Of a DNA stretch of 64,000 nucleotides, positions 42,607-52,217 are shown piece by piece. Location of the stretch: NCBI RefSeq assembly GCF_023206395.1, contig NZ_CP066149.1, forward strand, positions 1,178,001 through 1,242,000, in the 5' to 3' direction. A model generated the notes under the pieces. That model saw only the letters and a list, made by a program, of their open reading frames with translations, was not told the origin of the DNA and ran no database searches. The first letter of the stretch is position 1, and each line of letters starts with the position of its first letter. The translations under genes and the position numbers were made by a program. This DNA comes from Vibrio sp. ED004. Lineage in GTDB: Bacteria; Pseudomonadota; Gammaproteobacteria; Enterobacterales; Vibrionaceae.

Positions 42607-42687
42607 AAAATCGTTTAGTTCTAGGCGCAAAGTGCAGTGACTAGTGGGCCTAATTGCAATCTTTGCAACAAAGAAATAAACGATTTT
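42607..42687. repeat. inverted repeat in the lepA-lepB gap
   Basis: Perfect 11-bp arms AAAATCGTTTA (42607-42617) and TAAACGATTTT (42677-42687) surround 59 bp that include TTGCAA-TCT-TTGCAA. There is no T-tract and no coding frame. It may be an interspersed repeat or a folded part of the lepA-lepB transcript. Confidence 0.7.
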
Positions 42688-42726
42688 AACCAGTAATGTT
42701 CAGCAGGTAGTTAGTGCGATTGATAC

Positions 42727-44520
42727 CTAGTCTTTACCAACATGAAGAATCGCTAAGAATGCTTCTTGAGGCAGTTCAACGTTACCGATCTGCTTCATAC
42801 GCTTCTTACCTTCTTTTTGTTTCTTAAGAAGTTTCTTCTTACGACTGATATCACCACCGTAACATTTTGCGATTACGTTCTTACGCAGCTGTTTCACTGT
42901 AGAACGAGCAATGATGTGGTTACCAATCGCTGCTTGAATCGCGATATCGAACATCTGACGAGGGATGAATTCTTTCATCTTCTCAACCAGTAGACGACCA
43001 CGAGACTGAGCAATATCTTTGTGCGTGATGATAGCCAATGCATCAACCGTTTCGCCATTCAACAATACGTCTACACGTACCATGTTTGATGGCTCGTAAC
43101 GTTGGAAGTTGTAATCCAATGATGCGTAACCGCGAGACGTCGACTTCAGACGGTCGAAGAAGTCTAGAACGACTTCTGCCATAGGAAGATCGTATGTCAC
43201 AGCAACCTGGTTACCGTGGTAAACCATGTCTACCTGTACGCCACGCTTCTCAACACACAGTGTGATTACGTTACCTAGGTAGTCCGAAGGTACCAAAATA
43301 TTACAGCGTGCAATTGGCTCACGAATTTCTTCTAGGTCATTAACCGCTGGCAGTTTAGCCGGGCTATCAACGTAAAGAACCGTTTTATCTGTTTTAACAA
43401 CTTCATACACTACTGTTGGAGCAGTTGTGATTAAGTCTAGGTCGTATTCACGCTCTAGACGCTCCTGGATGATCTCCATGTGAAGCATTCCTAAGAAGCC
43501 ACAACGGAAACCAAAACCAAGTGCTGCCGAACTTTCTGGTTCGAAGAACAGTGACGCATCGTTCAGGCTTAGTTTGCCTAGTGCATCACGGAAGTTTTCG
43601 TAGTCATCAGATGAAACAGGGAACAGGCCTGCGTATACTTGAGGCTTCACTTTTTGGAAACCAGGTAGACGTTCAGTGCTGCCGCCTTTAGCAAGCGTCA
43701 ACGTATCACCAACCGGTGCACCTAGGATGTCTTTAATACCACAAACAACCCAACCTACTTCGCCAGTATTTAGCTCAGTGGTGTCGATTTGCTTAGGTGT
43801 GAAGATACCTAGACGGTCAACACCCCAAACTTGGTCTGTCGACATTACTCGAATCTTATCGTTCTTCTTCAGTGTACCGTTCTTAATACGAACCAAAGAA
43901 ACAACGCCAAGGTAGTTATCGAACCAAGAGTCAATGATCAACGCTTGAAGAGGCGCTTCAGGATCACCTTCCGGTGGTGGGATAGCCGTTACGATGTTTT
44001 CTAGAACATCATCAACACCTAAACCTGTTTTCGCAGAACAGCGAGTCGCTTCCATCGCATCGATGCCAACGATCTCTTCGATCTCTTCAGCAACGCGCTC
44101 TGGTTCAGCAGCTGGTAAGTCAATCTTGTTCAAGATTGGCACCACTTCCAGTTCCATTTCGATTGCTGTGTAACAGTTTGCTAGAGTTTGAGCTTCAACA
44201 CCTTGGCCAGCATCCACTACAAGTAGTGCGCCTTCACAAGCCGCTAGAGAACGAGATACTTCGTACGAGAAGTCTACGTGTCCAGGAGTGTCGATAAAGT
44301 TAAGTTGGTAAGTTTCACCATCTTTAGCTTTGTAATCTAAAGTCACACTCTGCGCTTTAATTGTAATACCACGCTCGCGTTCTATATCCATAGAATCGAG
44401 GACTTGAGCTGCCATCTCACGTTCACTTAATCCTCCACAAACTTGGATTAAGCGGTCAGAAAGGGTCGACTTACCGTGGTCGATGTGGGCGATAATCGAA
44501 AAATTACGAATGTGCTTCAT
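42727..44520 (-). CDS. lepA: elongation factor 4 (LepA)
   Basis: 597-residue translational GTPase related to EF-G. GTP-binding motifs [23 protein letters not shown] and NKIDLP are clear. The C-terminal LepA-specific domain ends [34 protein letters not shown]. It precedes lepB after a 245-bp gap. Confidence 0.98.
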   Translation of the reverse strand: MKHIRNFSIIAHIDHGKSTLSDRLIQVCGGLSEREMAAQVLDSMDIERERGITIKAQSVTLDYKAKDGETYQLNFIDTPGHVDFSYEVSRSLAACEGALLVVDAGQGVEAQTLANCYTAIEMELEVVPILNKIDLPAAEPERVAEEIEEIVGIDAMEATRCSAKTGLGVDDVLENIVTAIPPPEGDPEAPLQALIIDSWFDNYLGVVSLVRIKNGTLKKNDKIRVMSTDQVWGVDRLGIFTPKQIDTTELNTGEVGWVVCGIKDILGAPVGDTLTLAKGGSTERLPGFQKVKPQVYAGLFPVSSDDYENFRDALGKLSLNDASLFFEPESSAALGFGFRCGFLGMLHMEIIQERLEREYDLDLITTAPTVVYEVVKTDKTVLYVDSPAKLPAVNDLEEIREPIARCNILVPSDYLGNVITLCVEKRGVQVDMVYHGNQVAVTYDLPMAEVVLDFFDRLKSTSRGYASLDYNFQRYEPSNMVRVDVLLNGETVDALAIITHKDIAQSRGRLLVEKMKEFIPRQMFDIAIQAAIGNHIIARSTVKQLRKNVIAKCYGGDISRKKKLLKKQKEGKKRMKQIGNVELPQEAFLAILHVGKD

Positions 44521-44657
44521 AGGCTTGGTGTGACTAAACTCTTTGAATAGGGATAATAAGAAAGCCGCTACGCTTCCAATCTAGCATCAGCATTGGTGGC
44601 GGCATTTCAATCAAGTTGGCAGATTCTACCCAATTTAAGGGCAATAAGCATCATAAA

Positions 44658-45128
44658 TTAGACGAGAGACTCACCTAGGATTCGAATCAAGACGACTTCT
44701 TGCTTGGATTTGTCTTCCATAGGTTTGGCTAGCCGCTTCGCCAAGGCAATACCACCAGCAGTAAATAGTGCAGCACAGAGTATAACAATCCCCTCGCCCA
44801 CTTGGAGTAAGGGTTGTAACAAGAGTTGTCCAACGCCAGCACCAATCATCAACATGAAAAGTGGGATGAGGTAAACGATAGCTGCCGACTGAAGCAGACT
44901 TTTCTCTGGGAAGCCGATCTCTACGATTTGTCCGGCTTTAACAAGGCTTTTAGTTTTAAGCTGCCAAAACAATGATTTATTGCCTACAGCCTTGGTAACG
45001 ATACCGGTTCCACAGCTTTTTTGAGAAGAGCAGCTGCTGCAACTGGTTTGTTGTTCGCAGCTCAGTTGAACAAAATATTGCTTACCTTTTTGTTCGACTG
45101 AGCTAACGGTCGCCAGCGCGGTCATCAT
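44658..45128 (-). CDS. rseC: SoxR-reducing/sigma-E regulatory protein RseC
   Basis: 156-residue inner-membrane protein. An N-terminal cytoplasmic part contains four closely spaced Cys (CEQQTSCSSCSSQKSCG), followed by two membrane helices (about 78-98 and 105-125). In E. coli it affects sigma-E mildly and the SoxR-reducing Rsx system. Overlaps the end of rseB by 4 bp. Confidence 0.94.
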   Translation of the reverse strand: MMTALATVSSVEQKGKQYFVQLSCEQQTSCSSCSSQKSCGTGIVTKAVGNKSLFWQLKTKSLVKAGQIVEIGFPEKSLLQSAAIVYLIPLFMLMIGAGVGQLLLQPLLQVGEGIVILCAALFTAGGIALAKRLAKPMEDKSKQEVVLIRILGESLV

Positions 45129-46087
45129 TGCGCTGGTACCGGATTATTGAACGTGACTGACTGAGCAATACGCTTAGCCGTTGCTGGCGGAATATCACCA
45201 ACTACTGAGATTTCTCGGTCGCCAATCACTAAGCTGTGTAAGGTTCTGCGTCCTTGGCGTACCAATTGTCCTTTCAATGAATGTTCATCTTTATCGGCGA
45301 TGTACACCGAAAAGCTAAACAACCCGTCACTGAACAACTGACTCTCGACCATTTTTTCGGTCGCTGCCATTTGGTAGCGGCTAAGCTCTTTCGACTTAAA
45401 CCCTTCAGGCACCCAAGACGCTTGCCAGTTGGTATCACTTACCAAGCCTTCTGGTAGTGATAAAACCTTCGGCAATTTCGCTTGGTTTAACCCCCCCATA
45501 GCTTCTGCGATCTTGTCATTCACCACGTAAGAGATAGTGCGGTACTGTTCAAGCACTTCACCGTCACGATCTAAAAGATCGGCACGCAAAGGAAGATTCG
45601 TTTTCTCGTCTACCCAAACTACGTATGAGTAACGAAGGCCATCTTTCGGCACGACGCGCAATACTTGTGTTGTGCTGCCCGCTTCACGAGAGCGCCCCAC
45701 TTTGACGAAGTCGTAGTATTGGTTCAGAGAGTCGATATCTCGGTTAATCATCGGAATAACAGGTGCAACCATGCTGCCCGATTGAATGGTAAATGGCTCT
45801 GTACCCGGTTCTATGTAGCTAACTTCATTGCCACGTCGAATGACCTCACGAACAGGGCCGCTTAGGTAAACAAGGTGTGCGAGTTGTTGGTCGTCGTTAA
45901 CTGCATGACGATAAAGTAGAGGTTCAATACTGCTCTTCTTTATCAATATGTAGGAGAGTTCGTAATTTAGATGCTGACTGGCCTCGTTCATTTGATGCAA
46001 CAAGGCCTTTGCAGTGGGTTCCTCTGCAAAGGCTGCTGGAGACATCAAGCTGAACAGTGTCAGTGCACTGACCAGGATTTTCTTCAT
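45125..46087 (-). CDS. rseB: sigma-E regulatory protein RseB
   Basis: 320-residue periplasmic protein with a cleavable signal (MKKILVSALTLFSLMSPAAFA). It binds RseA and protects it from DegS; lipopolysaccharide or lipoprotein signals release it. The MucB/RseB N-terminal LolA-like domain covers about 25-200, followed by the smaller C-terminal domain. ATGA overlaps at both ends couple it to rseA and rseC. Confidence 0.96.
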   Translation of the reverse strand: MKKILVSALTLFSLMSPAAFAEEPTAKALLHQMNEASQHLNYELSYILIKKSSIEPLLYRHAVNDDQQLAHLVYLSGPVREVIRRGNEVSYIEPGTEPFTIQSGSMVAPVIPMINRDIDSLNQYYDFVKVGRSREAGSTTQVLRVVPKDGLRYSYVVWVDEKTNLPLRADLLDRDGEVLEQYRTISYVVNDKIAEAMGGLNQAKLPKVLSLPEGLVSDTNWQASWVPEGFKSKELSRYQMAATEKMVESQLFSDGLFSFSVYIADKDEHSLKGQLVRQGRRTLHSLVIGDREISVVGDIPPATAKRIAQSVTFNNPVPAQ

Positions 46088-46707
46088 TCAATGTCCGATT
46101 CTAGATGTGCATCTTGCATTGGCGATGCATCACTGTTTAATCTTAGTTGTAGCTCATAATCTTCTAACATTGCATGAACGCGTTTGCGTTGTTCTTGCAA
46201 GTTAGCTTCAGATGCCGGCTTCTCAACAGAGTCGCGCGTTAAGCTTACTGGTTCCGCAGAACCCGCAAATGGAATCGTCTGTAGTACAGGCAATTGCTCA
46301 GGTGCTGCAGGGTCGCTGCCACCATATTGCTGAACACCGAGTACAACGGCTAACGATACACACGCTGCCACGGCAACTTGTCCAAACTGTTGTAACCACG
46401 CAGGAAGCTGACGCTTCGCTTGCTGAGGTTTCGGCTGCTCTTCAATTGGAGCAACAGTAGGTTCAACATTCACTTGGTGCAGGTTCGGCATTGCACTATG
46501 TGCAGGCTCGGCTTCAAGCGCCGCTGCCACACTGTCAGCAATGTTCCAATCTTGAGTTTCTGGCGCATCCCCACGCATTACGTCACCAATCAAATGGTAA
46601 CTCTGCCAGGTATTCATGCTTTCTTGATCAGATTCAAGGTCTACAATGAGAGCTTTATCGATCGTTTCACCATCCATGAGTGCCGAAAGCTTTTCTTTAT
46701 CAGCCAT
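46084..46707 (-). CDS. rseA: anti-sigma-E factor RseA
   Basis: 207-residue single-pass inner-membrane protein. The N-terminal cytoplasmic domain (MADKEKLSALMDGETID ... WQSYHLIGDVMRG) binds sigma-E. A membrane helix at about 100-120 leads to a periplasmic domain that DegS cleaves and RseB binds. The ATG at 46707 has GGTGA five bases upstream, preferred to the ATG at 46719. Second gene of rpoE-rseABC. Confidence 0.95.
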   Translation of the reverse strand: MADKEKLSALMDGETIDKALIVDLESDQESMNTWQSYHLIGDVMRGDAPETQDWNIADSVAAALEAEPAHSAMPNLHQVNVEPTVAPIEEQPKPQQAKRQLPAWLQQFGQVAVAACVSLAVVLGVQQYGGSDPAAPEQLPVLQTIPFAGSAEPVSLTRDSVEKPASEANLQEQRKRVHAMLEDYELQLRLNSDASPMQDAHLESDIE

Positions 46708-46733
46708 TATTTTCACCATAATTATTACAAGTT

Positions 46734-47312
46734 CTAGCGTTGCAAAAGAGGTTTGATTTTCTTTTCCACTGCTTCACGAGCTCGGAAAATACGCGAACGT
46801 ACGGTTCCTACAGGGCAATCCATTACTTCTGCAATCTCTTCGTAGCTCAAACCTTCAAGCTCACGCAGCGTCATTGCAGTTTTTAAGTCTTCTGGCAGCG
46901 CTTCAATCGCTCCAAAAACGACTTGTTTCAATTCTTTTGACAGCGTTAAGTTCTCAGGGTTCGATATTTCTTTTAACGCGCTGCCTGTTTCGTAATATTC
47001 AGCATCTTCTGCATCTACATCTGTTGCTGGCGGCCTACGGCTCTGGGCAACAATATGATTTTTAGCGGTGTTCACGGCAATTCGGTATAACCATGTATAG
47101 AAGGCACTCTCGCCGCGAAAGTTAGGTATCGCGCGGTAAGCTTTGATAAAAGCTTCTTGTGCTACATCAGGTACATCACCGGAATTATTCACGTATCGAG
47201 AGATAAGATTACAAACTTTGTTTTGATACTTAACCACTAGTAAGTTAAATGCCTGCTTATCTCCACTCTGAACTCGCTCAATCAACACTTGATCGGTTAG
47301 CTGCTCGTTCAT
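46734..47312 (-). CDS. rpoE: RNA polymerase sigma-E factor
   Basis: 192-residue ECF sigma factor for envelope stress. Region 2 (FNLLVVKYQNKVCNLISRYV, AFIKAYRAIPNFRGESAFYTWLYRIAVNTAKNH) and region 4 (LRELEGLSYEEIAEVMDCPVGTVRSRIFRAREA) are complete. The ATG at 47312 gives the family start MNEQLTDQVLIERV. Preceded by its own sigma-E promoter at 47412-47439; divergent from nadB. Confidence 0.98.
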   Translation of the reverse strand: MNEQLTDQVLIERVQSGDKQAFNLLVVKYQNKVCNLISRYVNNSGDVPDVAQEAFIKAYRAIPNFRGESAFYTWLYRIAVNTAKNHIVAQSRRPPATDVDAEDAEYYETGSALKEISNPENLTLSKELKQVVFGAIEALPEDLKTAMTLRELEGLSYEEIAEVMDCPVGTVRSRIFRAREAVEKKIKPLLQR

Positions 47313-47411
47313 TCGAGCGGGTACTCCTATTGTTATAACCCTCACCTTCACAGATATGGGTACTAATTATGCGAAATGTAGTATTGACACCACCGTCTAC
47401 AAGAGCACTAT

Positions 47412-47439
47412 TGTGACTAAGCCAAATACCGAAAGTTCC
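47412..47439 (-). promoter_or_regulatory. sigma-E-type autoregulatory promoter of rpoE
   Basis: GGAACTT (47433-47439), 16 bp, then TCACA (47412-47416). This matches the sigma-E -35 consensus and spacing, with an acceptable -10. RpoE operons are commonly autoregulated this way. Confidence 0.8.
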
Positions 47440-47591
47440 AACTTTCTTAAAATTATTTGCCATTATTGTTTCACAATGTGATGTAATAAAAATAGTTATC
47501 CCTATCAATTTGGGGAAACCTTGAGCAAAAGCAATGGTATTGAGCAATTAAATATTTCTAGATAGCTGTCTATATATTGATTTTGCGTAGC

Positions 47592-47644
47592 GTTTTAGGA
47601 TGACTCTGGGGAGATTATAACAGTCTTACCGCAAGTCCTAAAAC
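47592..47644. repeat. 9-bp inverted repeat upstream of nadB
   Basis: GTTTTAGGA and TCCTAAAAC are perfect complements separated by 35 bp that include a -10-like TTATAA. They end 58 bp before the nadB start. Could be an operator pair or a leader hairpin; it does not match the NadR consensus I know. Confidence 0.6.
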
Positions 47645-47702
47645 AAGACAAAGTCAATTGAGAGTGGACAACTCGACTATAGCCCGGGATTTAATAAGTT
47701 TT

Positions 47703-49322
47703 ATGAACGCAAACCGTGAACATCAGTGTGATGTATTAGTGGTAGGAAGTGGTGCGGCAGGCTTGTCATTAGCCTTACGCGTAGCAGAACATGCAAAAGT
47801 AATTGTATTAAGCAAAGGACCACGCAGCGAAGGATCGACGTATTACGCACAAGGTGGTATCGCCGCGGTGTTCGATGAGTCGGACAGTATTGAGTCTCAT
47901 GTAGAAGATACTCAAATTGCTGGGGCTGGGTTATGTGAAGAAGATACAGTTCAATTCATTGCTGAAAATGCTAAAGAGTGTGTGCAATGGCTAATTGATG
48001 GCGGTGTTCCATTTGATAAAGATGAGAACAGCACCGAAGGCCAGCCAAAGTATCACCTTACTCGTGAAGGTGGACACAGCCACCGCAGAATTCTGCACGC
48101 TGCCGATGCAACTGGCATGGCGATGCAAACCTCACTGCAAGATAATGTAAAGAATCACCCAAACATCGAGATCTTCGAACGCCACAATGCGTTGGATTTG
48201 ATCACTGAAGATAAGGTTGGTGGTTCGAAAGACAAGGTTATCGGTGCCTACATTTGGAACCGTAACCAAGAACACGTCGAAACCGTGCGCGCTAAATTTG
48301 TAGTGTTAGCAACCGGCGGCGCTTCAAAGGTTTATCAATACACATCTAACCCAGATGTCTCTTCAGGTGATGGTATTGCTATTGCTTGGCGTGCAGGTTG
48401 TCGTGTGGCGAACCTTGAGTTCAACCAATTCCACCCGACTTGCTTGTTCCACCCAGAAGCGCGTAACTTCCTATTAACGGAAGCACTGCGTGGTGAAGGT
48501 GCGTACCTGCGCCGTCCAGACGGTTCTCGCTTCATGAAGGACTTCGATGAGCGCGGTGAACTGGCTCCTCGTGATGTGGTAGCTCGCGCAATTGACTTTG
48601 AAATGAAGCGCTTAGGTGCTGACTGCATGTACGTTGACATCAGCCACAAGCCTGAAGAATTCATCACTGCGCACTTCCCAATGATCCACACTCGTTTGAT
48701 GGACTTGGGTATCGACATGACCAAAGAGCCGATTCCTATCGTACCCGCAGCCCACTACACCTGTGGTGGTGTTATGGTGAATAAACAAGGTCAAACCGAC
48801 CTAGCGAATCTGTATGCGATTGGTGAAGTGAGCTACACCGGCCTGCACGGTGCGAACCGTATGGCTTCAAATTCACTGCTTGAATGTGTGGTTTACGCAT
48901 GGGCTGCAGCCAAAGACATCGTCGAGAACATCGACCAATCACAGCTGTGTGCTGAACTGCCAGCATGGGATGAAAGCCAAGTCACCAACAGTGATGAAGA
49001 AGTTATCATTCAGCACAACTGGCATGAGCTGCGTCTATTCATGTGGGATTACATGGGTATCGTACGTACTGATAAACGCCTTGAGCGCGCAATGCGTCGT
49101 ATCCAGATGTTGCAGCAAGAGACTCACGAGTATTACAGCAACTTTAAGGTTTCAAACAACCTGTTAGAACTGCGTAACTTGCTACAAGTCGCTGAGCTGA
49201 TGGTTCGCTGTGCAATGCAACGTAAAGAGAGCCGCGGCCTTCACTACACGTTGGATTACCCAGAACTTGCTGAAGACAGCGGCCCAACGATTCTGAAGCC
49301 AGTCTTAATCTTGATAGATTGA
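47703..49322 (+). CDS. nadB: L-aspartate oxidase
   Basis: 539-residue flavoenzyme that oxidises aspartate to iminoaspartate for NAD synthesis. The FAD dinucleotide fold [33 protein letters not shown], and [22 protein letters not shown] segments are typical. The ATG at 47703 gives the family start [15 protein letters not shown]; the frame opens earlier at a TTG (47658). The last codons and the stop lie in an 8-bp tandem repeat. Divergent from rpoE, as in E. coli. Confidence 0.97.
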   Translation: MNANREHQCDVLVVGSGAAGLSLALRVAEHAKVIVLSKGPRSEGSTYYAQGGIAAVFDESDSIESHVEDTQIAGAGLCEEDTVQFIAENAKECVQWLIDGGVPFDKDENSTEGQPKYHLTREGGHSHRRILHAADATGMAMQTSLQDNVKNHPNIEIFERHNALDLITEDKVGGSKDKVIGAYIWNRNQEHVETVRAKFVVLATGGASKVYQYTSNPDVSSGDGIAIAWRAGCRVANLEFNQFHPTCLFHPEARNFLLTEALRGEGAYLRRPDGSRFMKDFDERGELAPRDVVARAIDFEMKRLGADCMYVDISHKPEEFITAHFPMIHTRLMDLGIDMTKEPIPIVPAAHYTCGGVMVNKQGQTDLANLYAIGEVSYTGLHGANRMASNSLLECVVYAWAAAKDIVENIDQSQLCAELPAWDESQVTNSDEEVIIQHNWHELRLFMWDYMGIVRTDKRLERAMRRIQMLQQETHEYYSNFKVSNNLLELRNLLQVAELMVRCAMQRKESRGLHYTLDYPELAEDSGPTILKPVLILID

Positions 49323-49344
49323 TAGATTGATAGATTGATAGATA
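49313..49344 (+). repeat. 8-bp tandem repeat over the nadB stop codon
   Basis: Unit GATAGATT occurs three times exactly (49313, 49321, 49329), then once with a last-base change (49337-49344). The nadB TGA at 49320-49322 spans the first junction. Confidence 0.9.
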
Positions 49345-49351
49345 AAATGCG

Positions 49352-49381
49352 AAGAAAGGGAGCCTAGTGCTCCCTTTCTTT
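49352..49381. terminator. terminator between nadB and ygfX
   Basis: Stem AAGAAAGGGAGC/GCTCCCTTTCTT with a six-base loop. The T-tract is interrupted by a C in each direction, but the stem is long; it serves two convergent genes. Confidence 0.75.
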
Positions 49382-49421
49382 CATCTGTAATTATTGCTTT
49401 CAGCCTGATATTTTGATTTCT

Positions 49422-49841
49422 CTAACCTGTTCGTTGTAGGTTCGCCAAGAAATTTCGATATTCACGATCACAACAGCTATCCCGCCACAACAAGACTGAG
49501 TGTCCACACTCAAACTGCAATTTAATAAAGAATTGCGCCCAGATCTTATCCACGGATTTTAAAATATAGCGTCGGTCATTCAATCGAATCTCACCATCTT
49601 CTTTATAGTCAAAACGGCCATGAGCACTATTCAAAATAAGGTGGTTGGTTTTAAACAGATGGATCAGCAGTGCCAAGCAATAAAGACTGACAACAAGTGG
49701 AATAGAAGACAGGACGATGAAAAACAAAAGGCACCCGAAAACAGTGCCTTTTGCAAATAATGCGGAATATGAAGGGTTAAGCTGGAGCTTAACGAACCTT
49801 GCTGAGGTTGTGTGCGACAATTTTATCAACCATTGATGCAT
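49422..49841 (-). CDS. ygfX: YgfX (CptA) family membrane protein
   Basis: Up to 139 residues. Two adjacent membrane helices (about 33-52 and 53-70, GTVFGCLLFFIVLSSIPLVV then SLYCLALLIHLF) are followed by a cytoplasmic domain with a conserved C-terminal WRDSCCDREYRNFLANL. E. coli YgfX/CptA is the membrane-bound partner of SdhE and was reported to affect the cytoskeleton. The ATG at 49841 overlaps sdhE by 53 bp; a TTG at 49820 or a later start near the sdhE stop is possible. Confidence 0.8.
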   Translation of the reverse strand: MHQWLIKLSHTTSARFVKLQLNPSYSALFAKGTVFGCLLFFIVLSSIPLVVSLYCLALLIHLFKTNHLILNSAHGRFDYKEDGEIRLNDRRYILKSVDKIWAQFFIKLQFECGHSVLLWRDSCCDREYRNFLANLQRTG

Positions 49842-50049
49842 GGCCTAGGTTTTCACTGCGTCCGTGTCCCATCACCCAAGTAAACAAATCTGGGTCATCA
49901 CACTCTAGTAGAGAAACAAACTCGCGCTGTTCCTGCTCTTGCAATGAATCAAAACACTCTTCGAAAAATGGCATGATGACTACATCAAGTTCTAACATGC
50001 CGCGACGGCAACCCCATTTAATTCGTGCTTTCTGCTCTGCAGTGTACAT
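49789..50049 (-). CDS. sdhE: FAD assembly factor SdhE
   Basis: 86-residue protein that helps attach FAD covalently to succinate dehydrogenase. The RGMLELD motif (RGxxE) and the C-terminal [13 protein letters not shown] are diagnostic. It overlaps the downstream ygfX gene and is divergent from ygfZ, the same neighbourhood as in E. coli. Confidence 0.95.
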   Translation of the reverse strand: MYTAEQKARIKWGCRRGMLELDVVIMPFFEECFDSLQEQEQREFVSLLECDDPDLFTWVMGHGRSENLGHASMVDKIVAHNLSKVR

Positions 50050-50216
50050 TGGCTATCCTCACCTATAATTTTTCTTTCTCGGAGTGTAACAAGTCATACG
50101 CTCTGCAACTACTATGTGAGTCACAGTCCCTATCTAAGCTCACAAAAAAACCTAGGCTGACAAAGAAACAGAACAGGATTAACATAGAGCCAAATAAAAT
50201 TCTTAGGAAAGATAAA

Positions 50217-51188
50217 ATGGATTGGAAAAACACATTTCAGCCGCACGCTCATACGCAAAATGACTCGCTTCCAGAACTGATGATGACACACGTGTCAAAT
50301 TGGAGTGCAATTACCATGGTAGGCGATGACAAAAAATCGTACCTGCAAGGTCAAGTAACGTGCGACGTCGTGACTCTTCCTAATGATGAATCCACATTAG
50401 GCGCACACTGTGATGCAAAAGGAAAGGTATGGAGTATCTTCCGTTTGTTCCACCACAACGGTGGCTACGCACTAATGCAACCTAAATCTGCGATTGAAGT
50501 CGAGCTCGTTGAAATCAAGAAATACGCAGTGTTCTCTAAGGTCGATATCGAGCAAACGTCGGACGTTGTTATCGGTGTGATGGGTGCATCTGCGAATCAA
50601 TACATTGATTCTATTTCAGAAAGCCAAGGTAATGTACGTGCTATCTCTGGCGGTACGGCGGTTCAAGTTGCAGATAACCGCTGGGCTCTACTTGTAACAG
50701 AAGAAGCCGCTGAAGCCTTGGTATCAAACAGCGCTGCGGAGAAAGTATCAGAAACGTTATGGCAGTATCATGAAATCCTTGATGCTCAGCCTAACCTATC
50801 GAAAGCAGAACAAAACGAACACATCCCTCAAGCACTTAACCTGCAAGCGATCGGCGGTATCAGCTTTTCAAAAGGTTGTTACACAGGTCAAGAAACGGTT
50901 GCTCGTGCTAAGTACCGCGGCATGAACAAGCGTGAGATGCGCATTGTGTCGGGCACAACTTCGGACGTACTGTCTCTAGAGAATCCTATTGAACTAGAAC
51001 GTAGCGTGGGTGAGAACTGGCGTGGTGCAGGTCGACTATTAAACGTCTATCAATTTGCTGATAACCAAGCGATTGGTTTGATGGTGTTGCCAAACAACCT
51101 TGATGACGATGTTCAACTTCGATTGACTGCGCAGCCTGATCAAACATGGAATATCCTGCCACTGCCTTACAGCCTCGAAGACGAGTAA
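50217..51188 (+). CDS. ygfZ: tRNA-modifying/iron-sulfur protein YgfZ
   Basis: 323-residue folate-binding protein of the GcvT-like family, needed for the activity of some Fe-S enzymes such as MiaB. The signature [17 protein letters not shown] contains the conserved Cys. The ATG at 50217 has TTAGGAAAG upstream; the frame extends back to 50025 but that part is not family-like. The YbaK-like gene follows after 4 bp, probably in one transcript. Confidence 0.95.
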   Translation: MDWKNTFQPHAHTQNDSLPELMMTHVSNWSAITMVGDDKKSYLQGQVTCDVVTLPNDESTLGAHCDAKGKVWSIFRLFHHNGGYALMQPKSAIEVELVEIKKYAVFSKVDIEQTSDVVIGVMGASANQYIDSISESQGNVRAISGGTAVQVADNRWALLVTEEAAEALVSNSAAEKVSETLWQYHEILDAQPNLSKAEQNEHIPQALNLQAIGGISFSKGCYTGQETVARAKYRGMNKREMRIVSGTTSDVLSLENPIELERSVGENWRGAGRLLNVYQFADNQAIGLMVLPNNLDDDVQLRLTAQPDQTWNILPLPYSLEDE

Positions 51189-51192
51189 TCAC

Positions 51193-51654
51193 GTGGAAAC
51201 ACTGATTACACAATGGCTGGATCAACAGCAGGTGGACTATCGCCTGCTGATGCAAAGCAAGCCTACCACCAGCATAGAAGAAACCGCGCAAGAACGAGGT
51301 ATCGACGCCACTCAAATGGTCAAGTGCATCCTGCTCAAGGATATGGGCAACCAATATGCGTTGGCCTGTACAGCTGGTGATCGCTCTGTCGACCCCAAGA
51401 AAGTGCGCTCGGTGTTGAATTGCCGCAGAATGACCTGCGTATCACTCACCGATGTAGAAGCCATCACCGGTTTTAAAGTTGGTTGTGTCGGCCCGCTTGC
51501 TCTAAAAAGGCACATGCCGATCATTTTTGATCCTTCCATTCAGAATAACTCAACCGTGACTATTAGTTCTGGTGATCGAATGGCAGGTGTTGCACTTGAT
51601 CTCGAGGATCTTATGGCGTTATGCGCGCCAATCGTTGCAGAGATCAGTCGATGA
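51193..51654 (+). CDS. YbaK/EbsC-family aminoacyl-tRNA deacylase
   Basis: 153-residue protein with the YbaK/ProRS-editing fold. Residues MVKCILLKDMGNQYALACTAGDRSVDPKKV include a Lys at about 44 at the usual active-site position; VGCVGPLALKRHMPIIFD occupies the G-x-x-x-P segment. Such proteins remove wrong amino acids from tRNA, but specificity differs between subfamilies and I cannot assign it. Start GTG at 51193, 4 bp after ygfZ. Confidence 0.85.
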   Translation: METLITQWLDQQQVDYRLLMQSKPTTSIEETAQERGIDATQMVKCILLKDMGNQYALACTAGDRSVDPKKVRSVLNCRRMTCVSLTDVEAITGFKVGCVGPLALKRHMPIIFDPSIQNNSTVTISSGDRMAGVALDLEDLMALCAPIVAEISR

Positions 51655-51901
51655 TCCATTCTAAGACGTAATTGATCGCAAACCTTCTTTAAAGTTTTCA
51701 TTAGATACATATTTAGTGTGAAGCTCGTCATAAGAAAAACACGCCAACATTAAATAGTTAATCAAAATTAAAGCATAAGTAGTCATCAGGAAAAATCTGC
51801 GTTATTGTGAATTTACTGACTAGCCTTTAGGCAAATCAGTACAAGTGAATCCACTGAGTAACATCAGTATCCACTTTTGTGTAATGCATCTGTGACTATT
51901 C

Positions 51902-51925
51902 GCCCGTTTTAGACGGGCTTTTTTT
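51902..51925 (+). terminator. strong intrinsic terminator
   Basis: Stem GCCCGT/ACGGGC with a five-base loop and T7 on the plus strand. Its distance from the upstream stop (248 bp) suggests either a long 3' UTR or an independent RNA. Confidence 0.9.
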
Positions 51926-52178
51926 ATGTCTAAAATTTACAATTTGATTACACAAACAAAAAAATCCCGCCTATTCTTATACTTGTAACATTACCACTGC
52001 TTAATACCGGACAGGAAAGTTCACAGCAGTTCACGACTCAGTATTATTTTGGGGAGGAGCTCACGTAAAAATAGATATTTACTGTAGAAAGTGCTTAGAA
52101 CAGCACAAATATCTAATTAACGTCATCGCTACTGCATATTACTCCATGCTTATCACAATTATTATCTCGGAGTTTTTC

Positions 52179-52184
52179 TATAAT
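52179..52184 (+). promoter_or_regulatory. -10-like element of the small gene at 52218
   Basis: CTATAAT with no good -35 at 16-18 bp; the start would be near 52191. The strong -10 with preceding C and a poor -35 would suit RpoS, but this is weak evidence. Confidence 0.35.
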
Positions 52185-52217
52185 GTGCAGGCTAGGTAAA
52201 TATAAGGATAATTAAGA

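Larger units (their letters stand above)
47313..47702. other. rpoE-nadB divergent intergenic region
   Basis: 390 bp holding the sigma-E promoter of rpoE and, on the nadB side, a 9-bp inverted repeat (47592-47600 and 47636-47644). No convincing gene. Confidence 0.7.
51655..52217. other. 563-bp intergenic region with a distal terminator
   Basis: No convincing protein gene. It holds a strong plus-strand terminator at 51902-51925, 248 bp after the YbaK-like stop, and an AT-rich part before the small gene at 52218. A GGGGAGGAG sequence near 52050 has no start codon after it. A small RNA ending at the terminator is possible. Confidence 0.65.

Noticed and set aside
47278..47547. 89-codon minus-strand frame upstream of rpoE
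   Set aside because: It overlaps the rpoE start in another frame and the sigma-E promoter, with unusual composition and no ribosome site.
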